Origin: Firmicutes bacterium UBA5473
GTDB lineage: Bacteria; Bacillota; DTU084
Direction: 5' to 3'
DNA length: 12,632 bases
NCBI GenBank assembly: GCA_002427165.1
Contig: DIQB01000132.1
Coordinates: 1 to 12,632, forward strand
A program made the position numbers and the translations under genes. Below, piece after piece: positions 7,260 to 12,632 of this stretch. The notes under the pieces were generated by a model. That model saw only the letters and a list, made by a program, of their open reading frames with translations. It did no database searches and had not been told where the DNA came from. Each line of letters starts with the position of its first letter. The first letter of the stretch is position 1.

Positions 7260-8708
7260 GTGAAACTGACGCGTCCAATTTATCCCCAGCCCCAAAAGGT
7301 GGCTTGGGGGAATGATGTTTATGAATTTGGAAAGGAACTAACCCTTTATTGTAACTTAGCTGATCCCCTTGTCCTTGAAACCATGCAAGAGCTATGGCAA
7401 AACTTCACCATGGGAGTGGGGCAGCTCAAGGTTCAACCCTCAAGGCTACCACAGTTTGCTGCAGCGATAGCGACAAAAGAACCGGCAGAGGCACTGATGC
7501 TTGAGGCAGGTTTTGAATATAGCCTTGCAGTTACAGAGGAAGGGATTGCCTTCGCGGCTAGCGATGATCAAGGGTTAATCCATGCCTTCTTTACGGCTTT
7601 GCAACTTATTAATGCCCGCTCTTTAGAGGAGGGAGAGGAAAGCTTTGCGGCTCCCTTTGTCACCATTAGTGATCGGCCGGATTTGGCTTTTCGGGGGATT
7701 AACCTTTGCGTTTATCCGGAAACTACCCTCTTACTATTAGAGAAAGCAGTGAAGTTGGCAGGCCTTATGAAATTCACCCACGTAGTCTTGACGTTCTGGG
7801 GTACATTAGAGTTCGAGGCGATGCCAGAGCTGCATTGGCGGGATCACTATTTTACAAAAGAGGAAGTGAAGCCGTTAATTAACATGATCCGGGGGATGGG
7901 GATGGAAGTAATCCCTTTGTTCAACCATCTAGGACATGCAGCATCTGCCAGAGAATGTTATGGGAGACACGTAATTTTAAACCAAAACCCCAAGCTTGCT
8001 ATGCTCTTTGAGCCTGATGGCTGGACTTGGTGTCTCAGTAACCCTGATACATTAAAACTACTTAAGCAAATCAGAGAAGAGCTGATTGAACTGTGTGGCC
8101 CCGGTTCTTATTTCCACCTTGGTTGCGATGAGGCGTATTCCTATGCAACTTGCGATCTCTGTAGCCAAAAACATGGTCCGGAAATGCTAGCAGATTTTCT
8201 CAATGACATCTCCAGGGAGCTTAAAGCCGAGGGCAGACGGGCTATTATCTGGGGTGATGCCCTCCTGGAGAGCAGCCAGTGGCAGTCGCCTAGCGTGGCC
8301 ACAGGTGATGAGATCCCCAAGGCCCTTCCCTTGTTAGATAGAGATATTATCATTGCTGATTGGCAATATTATACTGAGGGGAGCGATGTTCCTACCTCAA
8401 AGTATTTCCTAGAGCAAGGCTTTGCAACTGTGCTTTCTCCCTGGGATAAACTTGAAAATATGCAAGGTTTAGCGGAAGCCGCAAAGAAGCTGGGAGCTTC
8501 AGGTGTGCTTGCCACTGTCTGGCATCACTTGCCGAGCTATCTTGTCAGGATACCATATATGGCAGATGCCATGTGGTGTGGACCATCGCGATTTTTGCCA
8601 AGTTGGCCAGAAGCTGCGTCCCTCTTGCGAAAACTTGTTGTGACGGAAAGGTTTGAGGATGCGGGCTGGAACAAGTGGGAGGTAGATGAGTGGTTCCTGA
8701 CGAATTAA
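7260..8708 (+). CDS. GH20-like beta-N-acetylhexosaminidase-type glycoside hydrolase, cytoplasmic
   Basis: I chose the GTG at 7260 because GGGAGGG (7247-7253) lies six bases upstream; an in-frame TTG at 7236 would put that site inside the gene. The 482-residue product has no signal peptide. The N-terminal ~135 residues resemble the alpha/beta domain that precedes GH20 barrels, and DRPDLAFRGINL (about 138-149) opens the barrel. FHLGCDEAYSY (about 285-295) holds the Asp-Glu pair (D290-E291) that in GH20 provides substrate-assisted catalysis through the acetamido group. A CxxC (YATCDLCSQKHG) follows at once. IIWGDALL and IADWQYY continue the barrel. The family suggests removal of terminal GlcNAc or GalNAc from imported oligosaccharides, but divergent GH20-like proteins may use other hexosides. 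The gene lies between two decayed neighbours and is itself intact. Confidence 0.8.
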   Translation: MKLTRPIYPQPQKVAWGNDVYEFGKELTLYCNLADPLVLETMQELWQNFTMGVGQLKVQPSRLPQFAAAIATKEPAEALMLEAGFEYSLAVTEEGIAFAASDDQGLIHAFFTALQLINARSLEEGEESFAAPFVTISDRPDLAFRGINLCVYPETTLLLLEKAVKLAGLMKFTHVVLTFWGTLEFEAMPELHWRDHYFTKEEVKPLINMIRGMGMEVIPLFNHLGHAASARECYGRHVILNQNPKLAMLFEPDGWTWCLSNPDTLKLLKQIREELIELCGPGSYFHLGCDEAYSYATCDLCSQKHGPEMLADFLNDISRELKAEGRRAIIWGDALLESSQWQSPSVATGDEIPKALPLLDRDIIIADWQYYTEGSDVPTSKYFLEQGFATVLSPWDKLENMQGLAEAAKKLGASGVLATVWHHLPSYLVRIPYMADAMWCGPSRFLPSWPEAASLLRKLVVTERFEDAGWNKWEVDEWFLTN

Positions 8709-8772
8709 ATGACCATCAAAATCCTAAAGATGTTATCAAAAATGGTCGGTATTAACCCTAAAGCGGGAATTA

Positions 8773-9008
8773 AATGATAGACTTTCGTTTGCCGGAGACT
8801 TTTTTCAGTGGAATCATCCCAAGAACCTTGGTGGCAGTACCGGCTGCTAGGATTAGGTGAAATTGACTGGCAAGATTTTATTAAGGCGCTCTATGATGTG
8901 GGATATGACGGAGTTTTTTCTATTGAGCATGAGGACCCAATCTGGGGCGGGTCTGTTGAGAAGTCTAAAAAAGACCTAATTTTAGGCTATCGCAACTTAA
9001 TTGTTTGA
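8773..9008 (+). pseudogene. C-terminal remnant of a sugar-phosphate isomerase/epimerase-like TIM barrel protein
   Basis: From about 8808 the translation gives EPWWQYRLLGLGEIDWQDF, then ALYDVGYDGVFSIEHEDPIW and a short tail ending at TGA 9008. This is the typical end of AP-endonuclease-2/xylose-isomerase-like (PF01261-type) proteins, where the Glu of SIEHED is a metal ligand. Just upstream, frame 8773 reads NDRLSFAGDFFQWNHPK, which plausibly joins it through a frameshift near 8815-8825. The rest of the barrel (about 200 residues) is missing and no ribosome binding site precedes the open part. The next gene encodes an intact member of the same broad superfamily, but the two C-termini differ, so this is not simply a partial duplicate of it. 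Confidence 0.72.
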
Positions 9009-9024
9009 GAATGGGGGGAAGAAA

Positions 9025-9882
9025 ATGAATAAATTATGCGATGGAAATAATGAAGATCCTCAATGCCTTTTACAAGAGCGCAGAGAGCGGTGCGGAAGTG
9101 AGGCTTTAAAAATGAGATTTGCGCTTTCCTCCTGGAGCATGAGATCCCATATTAATCAGGAATTTTCTCTAATTGAATTTCCCAGGGTTGCCCGGGAGAG
9201 ATTAGGTTTTGATGCAGTTGAATTATGTAGCATGCATTTTCAAAATACAGATATAAACTATCTAGACCAAATTAAAAAGAATCTTGCCTTACAAAAAATG
9301 GGCTTTGTTAACATGCCAATTGATACTGGTAATATCTCTCAATCCGATCCTACCAAGCGCCAGTTTGATCTAGAGCGGATTTATAATTGGATGGCTGTGG
9401 CTGCATATTTAGGAGCCGAGGCGGTACGCGTAAATACAGGTGTTCCCGAAGATGGCTGGGATATGTCCATTACAGTGGATTCATACCGGAAGCTTGTAGA
9501 GAAGGCTCAAAAGCATAATCTGATACTTCTAATTGAGAACCACGGGGGAGTGTCTTCGCGGTCTGAGGCGATGATTCAGATCTTAGAGCAGGTGAATTCA
9601 TCAAACTTGAAACTCTGTCCGGATTTTGGTAATTTTCCTGCTGAAACTCGCTATGAGGACTTAGCACGGATCATGCCCTATGCACATATGGTCCATGCTA
9701 AGACCTACGATTTTGATGCAGATGGGAATCAACCAAAATTCAATTTTCCTCGCTGTCTTGAGATTACAAAGGCTGGCACAAAGGCTGACTTTCAGGGAAC
9801 CATTTCCGTCGAGTTTGAAGGCCAAGGAGACCAATACGATGGGGTAGAGAAAACCTTAGCTTTAATCAAAAAGAATCTATAA
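9025..9882 (+). CDS. Sugar-phosphate isomerase/epimerase-like TIM barrel protein
   Basis: The 285-residue product has the pattern of PF01261-type xylose-isomerase-like barrels. Candidate metal ligands lie at strand ends: LLIENHGG (E171), LCPDFGN (D200), MVHAKTYDF (H224) and ISVEFEG (E263). Such enzymes isomerise or epimerise free or keto sugars in the cytoplasm. The ATG at 9025 has GGGGGGAAG just before it. A second ATG at 9112, with a GTGAGG upstream, would give the usual family start MRFALSSWSM and drop a hydrophilic 29-residue extension. The strong site favours 9025, but the second start is a real alternative. The gene starts right after the isomerase remnant. Its stop codon lies inside the left arm of the hairpin at 9877-9922. 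The sugar substrate is unknown. Confidence 0.85.
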   Translation: MNKLCDGNNEDPQCLLQERRERCGSEALKMRFALSSWSMRSHINQEFSLIEFPRVARERLGFDAVELCSMHFQNTDINYLDQIKKNLALQKMGFVNMPIDTGNISQSDPTKRQFDLERIYNWMAVAAYLGAEAVRVNTGVPEDGWDMSITVDSYRKLVEKAQKHNLILLIENHGGVSSRSEAMIQILEQVNSSNLKLCPDFGNFPAETRYEDLARIMPYAHMVHAKTYDFDADGNQPKFNFPRCLEITKAGTKADFQGTISVEFEGQGDQYDGVEKTLALIKKNL

Positions 9883-9922
9883 ACAACAAGGGCTGCCCCC
9901 GGACAGCCCTTGTTGTTTATAG
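9877..9922 (+). terminator. 19-bp perfect hairpin terminator, probably working in both directions
   Basis: Bases 9877-9895 pair with 9904-9922 without a mismatch around an 8-base loop (CCCCCGGA). The core AAGGGCTG/CAGCCCTT is GC-rich, and the outer arms are A-rich on the left and T-rich on the right (TTGTTGTTTATAG). The TAA of the isomerase gene lies within the left arm, so the hairpin begins before translation ends. It closes the hydrolase/permease/isomerase gene series. Confidence 0.88.
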
Positions 9923-10151
9923 TAATGATCTTTTGTCTGAGATTATTGAACACTTTTCCTTTCGGTAGTCACTGGTAGAAGTGCGGATTCAGATTTGGGG
10001 CGAAAATTTTCGCTTGTAGACTTTCCACCTATTTCGCCACATTTATCCCATGTTTTTTTGTCAGGAAAATAAAACAGGAGCAGCTAAAAGGAATCAATGA
10101 CTTGACTTCTTGAGAGGAACTATCTTAAAAGAACTGATAGTGAGGACTCAG
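9923..10151. other. Intergenic leader region before the methyltransferase remnant
   Basis: It contains a perfect 14-base palindrome, GCGAAAATTTTCGC (10000-10013). The arm GGCGAAA (9999-10005) can instead pair with TTTCGCC (10032-10038), so two mutually exclusive stems are possible. A TTGACT at 10102-10107 could be a -35 box, with TTAAAA at 10125-10130 as a poor -10 at 17 bases spacing. No coding potential was recognised. Confidence 0.4.
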
Positions 10152-10860
10152 ATGGATAGTAAAGTCTGGCAGTCACGGGAACTTGTGGAAAAGTATCTCA
10201 AAGCAGTCGGGGTAGCATACCACTGGCCTCTATCCAACTGGATCTCTTGCTACGGCTCCTTGATCAAGTTGGGGAAGTGAAGAATTTTTTGGATCTGGGC
10301 TCAGGAGATAGAGTTTTGGCAAACACAATCCTCCGGGGCCCAGGGAGTTTTGGTGGATTTCTCACAGCCTATGTTGGCTGCGGCTCGGGAAAAGTTAGTA
10401 GAATATGAAAACCTTATTTTTTTGCAATTAGATTATCGAGCTCCTCTTTGATACGAAAGAATGGGAAAACATGCTCCATTTTCAGCTGTAGTCTCAGGTT
10501 TTTCAATCCACCATCAGCCAGATAGTTAAAAAAGGGAACTGTACCGCGAGATCTACCGGCTTCTAGAGGCAGGGGGGATTTTTGTAAACATAGAATATGT
10601 GGCCTCAAGATTTGATGGGGGAAAGGCCCTCTTTGCTCAATATTGTACCGATTCCCTCTATAGTTGGCATCTAGAGCAAGGTCTGAAGAAGACACGAGAT
10701 AAGGTGGCGAGCGAATTTTACTGCCGAGAAGATAAACAGGCTAATCTTCTCGCGACAGTAGAGGAGTAATGCAGTTGGCTGCGGGAGATAGGTTACTGCG
10801 CCGTGGATTGCTTTTTTTAAATTTTTTGAGCTTGCAGTTTTTGCAGGCAGAAAACACCGG
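10152..10860 (+). pseudogene. Class I SAM-dependent methyltransferase, frameshifted pseudogene
   Basis: Nearly the whole protein can be read across frames. Frame of 10152: MDSKVWQSRELVEKYLKAVG. Frame of 10217: IPLASIQLDLLLRLL, VGEVKNFLDLGSGDRVLA, which includes motif I (10289-10309). Frame of 10344: GVLVDFSQPMLAAAREKL (motif II region), LIFLQLDYRAP, FSAVVSGFSIHHQPDS, KRELYREIYRLLEAGGIFVN, then TDSLYSWHLEQG and WLREIGYCAVDCFF. Last, the frame of 10819: KFFELAVFAGRKH. In-frame stops occur at 10449 (TGA), 10527 (TAA) and 10767 (TAA), with frame changes near 10215, near 10345 and in the T-run 10812-10818. Motif I has GDR where GxG is usual, another sign of decay. Intact relatives would be about 230-240 residues and methylate an unknown small molecule. 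The minus-strand open stretches over this region are shadows. Confidence 0.85.
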
Positions 10861-11032
10861 TCCTCAAATCGTATCAGTACTGACGCATACAAAATAAACA
10901 AGCCATTTATGAAGTGATACCTAAAACCATAAATAAATTTCTTCGCCTTAAATCTGGACATGCGAAATTTGATGTGTTATCTGATATTAGATCATATTTT
11001 GGTGAGGAGTAATACTATTTTGATAAAAAAAT

Positions 11033-11069
11033 CCCGTATTTGTGCGGGTTGTGGTGTTTCGCAAACACC
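11033..11069 (+). promoter_or_regulatory. Tandem small hairpins in the leader of the oxidoreductase gene
   Basis: CCCG (11033-11036) can pair with CGGG (11045-11048), and GGTGTTT (11053-11059) pairs perfectly with AAACACC (11063-11069) around CGC. They lie 33-69 bases before the ATG at 11102, upstream of its ribosome binding site. No T-run follows, so a terminator role is unlikely. A regulatory or RNA-stability role is possible but unproven. Confidence 0.3.
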
Positions 11070-11101
11070 CATATTCAATAAACAAGAGAGAAAGGTATAT
11101 C

Positions 11102-12376
11102 ATGAAAAAATTAAAGATTGCTGTATTTGGTGCAACTCGTGGAATGCAACTAGTAGAAAAAATACTGTTGAACCATCCGGAAGCAGAACTCGTCGGAGTT
11201 TGTGATCATTATCAACCCCTTCTGGACAAGGCAGCTGCTAAGGCGAAAGAATCAGGTCTTGAGTTAAAATGCTTTAGTAATTTTGACGATATGCTGTCCT
11301 GTGATATTGATGCGGTTATCATTGCCAACTGTGCCAATGCACATGCGCCATATGCAATTAGGGCTCTGGAGGCTGGAAAGCATGTTCTCAGTGAGCTTTT
11401 ACCAACACAAAATCTTGCTGAAGCTGTTCAATTATGTGAGGCTGTCGAACGCAGCGGCAAGGTTTATCAATATGCTGAAAATTACTGCTTCTTCGAGCCT
11501 GTTTTTGAAATGCGTAGGCGTTTTGAACGAGGCGATATTGGAGAAGCCACAGCAATGGAGGCTACATTTATCAATGACCTGTCAGCGCAATGGCCGCGTC
11601 TGACCAGAGGTGAAAGAAACAATTGGCGTAATCATGTACCGTCTACATTTTACTGCACACATAGCATTGGCCCTATGCTCTATATAACAGGGAGGCGAGC
11701 AGTGAACGTAGTGGGCATAGAGATTCCGGTACAGGACTGCATGAAATGGATGGGTGCCTGTTCCGGCAGTGCAGCATGTCAGTTGATGCAGTTGGATAAT
11801 GGTGGTATGGCCAAGAGTTTACATGGTAATCTTAAACGAACATTTACTTCCCATTACAGTATATATGGGACAAAAGGCTCTATGGAAACTGATAAATATG
11901 ATTATAGGAGGTTGCATGTTTCAATAGAAAAACCATTTGAGGAGAATATTCGATTTGGACGGTATAATGTCGAGGATTATATACCATCGGCTTTTGAAGA
12001 AAGCAAAAAAGAATTGAGAAAGTCCTCCTACCCGGAATTGGGAAACAGCGACTACTATATAACTAAATTTTTCTTTGGTGCAATTAACGGCGATGAAACA
12101 GCTAAGCATTACGGCATCGATATTTATCACGCACTCGATATGTCATTGCCGGGTTTGTTTGCATATCGGTCAATTCTTAATGGTAGCATACCTATGGTAG
12201 TACCTGATTTGCGTGATAAGGCGATACGTGAAGAACTCCGGTATGATACTGCCTGTACTGATCCATTAGTAGCAGGGAACTTGCTGCAGCCATCCTCAAA
12301 GTTCGGCTCATGTATGATATCTGACGAGGTATATGCTCGCTGCGCTGATTTATTTAGGCGTGGTGAAACAGACTAA
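11102..12376 (+). CDS. Gfo/Idh/MocA-family NAD(P)-dependent oxidoreductase
   Basis: The 424-residue protein has an N-terminal Rossmann fold: KIAVFGATRGMQLVEKILL (residues 4-22) binds the dinucleotide, ELVGVCD follows, and IDAVIIANCANAHAPYAIRA continues the fold. The C-terminal part carries CTHSIGPMLYITGRR, with the conserved His of the substrate pocket, and IYGTKGSMETD. The canonical EKP after the Rossmann domain reads SELLPTQ, so the usual Lys is absent; this resembles a divergent subfamily. Enzymes of this family oxidise or reduce hydroxyls of sugars, inositols or glycosides. I start at 11102 because AAAGG lies six bases upstream; the frame stays open to a GTG at 11042, which has no such site. 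A 180-base gap from the methyltransferase remnant, with its own leader, suggests a separate transcript. Its sugar chemistry would suit the isomerase gene upstream. Confidence 0.9.
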   Translation: MKKLKIAVFGATRGMQLVEKILLNHPEAELVGVCDHYQPLLDKAAAKAKESGLELKCFSNFDDMLSCDIDAVIIANCANAHAPYAIRALEAGKHVLSELLPTQNLAEAVQLCEAVERSGKVYQYAENYCFFEPVFEMRRRFERGDIGEATAMEATFINDLSAQWPRLTRGERNNWRNHVPSTFYCTHSIGPMLYITGRRAVNVVGIEIPVQDCMKWMGACSGSAACQLMQLDNGGMAKSLHGNLKRTFTSHYSIYGTKGSMETDKYDYRRLHVSIEKPFEENIRFGRYNVEDYIPSAFEESKKELRKSSYPELGNSDYYITKFFFGAINGDETAKHYGIDIYHALDMSLPGLFAYRSILNGSIPMVVPDLRDKAIREELRYDTACTDPLVAGNLLQPSSKFGSCMISDEVYARCADLFRRGETD

Positions 12377-12584
12377 TTGAAAGAAGTAGCTTTTAAGTGG
12401 TTGAAACTTATGTAAAACATCGAAAGCAGAGTACTGTCATCCTCACTTCAAGTGTAGCCAATCTGGTTAGTGTGCGTTATGGCTATGAAAGCACCATATT
12501 TAGAAGTTTGGCTACAGATACAAACAATGGAAAGCTTCCGGCATGACCGTTTGAAGAAAATATAATGAGAGAGGAGATGCTATT
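12377..12584. other. Intergenic region after the oxidoreductase
   Basis: An inverted repeat of nine bases (TGTAGCCAA at 12453-12461, TTGGCTACA at 12508-12516) encloses 46 bases; no T-run follows, so it is not a clear terminator. A short open stretch from 12478 (MAMKAPYLEVWLQIQ...) has no ribosome binding site and no recognised family. No terminator is evident directly after the stop at 12376. Confidence 0.4.
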
Positions 12585-12632
12585 ATGGATTTCAAAGGAT
12601 TCGAACGCGCCTCGGTTTGACAGGTGAAAAAG
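12585..12632 (+). pseudogene. Gene start at right edge, stopped after 11 codons (truncated or frameshifted)
   Basis: An ATG at 12585 is preceded by AGAGGAG (12570-12576) with eight bases spacing, a good translation start. The peptide MDFKGFERASV ends at TGA 12618-12620. From 12614 another frame reads GLTGEK to the window edge, which could be the continuation if one base is gained or lost near 12611-12614. Too little is visible to name a product. Confidence 0.3.

Noticed and set aside
10414..10961. Two overlapping minus-strand open stretches of about 93-96 codons
   Set aside because: They lie antisense to the methyltransferase remnant, whose family motifs are clear on the + strand. The minus-strand translations show no motifs and no ribosome binding sites.
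12453..12516. Nine-base inverted repeat considered as insertion-sequence ends
   Set aside because: Only 46 bases lie between the arms and there is no target duplication or transposase frame.
12561..12566. TATAAT as a -10 promoter box
   Set aside because: No -35 partner at the right spacing, and it lies only a few bases before the ribosome binding site of the edge ORF.

Overview
The window reads as an accessory carbohydrate-use locus from a Bacillota (Firmicutes)-type bacterium. The support is strong AGGAGG-class ribosome binding sites 6-9 bases before most starts, GTG as well as ATG starts, and CUT1-type sugar permeases. The species cannot be named from sequence alone. All confident genes lie on the + strand. 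I found no rRNA, tRNA, CRISPR array or intact insertion sequence.

Layout. (1) 1-3798: two adjacent glycoside hydrolase genes. The first is cut by the left edge and is a clan GH-A enzyme with a C-terminal CBM9-like domain. The second is secreted and GH42-like. (2) 3799-4771: about 970 bases with no convincing gene, ending in an 11-bp perfect hairpin just before the next ribosome binding site. (3) 4772-6565: two CUT1 ABC sugar permeases (MalF-like and MalG-like), with no binding protein or ATPase in the window. (4) 6654-7211: remnants of a GH-A-type hydrolase and of an SGNH/GDSL esterase. (5) 7260-8708: an intact GH20-like enzyme without a signal peptide. (6) 8773-9008: the C-terminal remnant of a xylose-isomerase-like TIM barrel protein. 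(7) 9025-9882: an intact protein of that same superfamily, closed by a 19-bp perfect hairpin terminator. (8) 10152-10860: a class I SAM-dependent methyltransferase pseudogene, still readable almost end to end across three frame changes and three in-frame stops. (9) 11102-12376: an intact Gfo/Idh/MocA oxidoreductase, then a possible gene start at the right edge that hits a stop after 11 codons.

How the parts may fit together (inference): outer hydrolases release oligosaccharides, the CUT1 permeases import them, the cytoplasmic GH20-like enzyme trims them, and the isomerase/epimerase plus the NAD-type oxidoreductase process the resulting sugars. The real substrate cannot be read from the sequence.

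The most striking property is selective decay. Four recognisable genes are broken, and they alternate with long intact genes of similar function. This suggests a sugar-use island that is being remodelled or lost. I see no clear evidence of a wholly new system.
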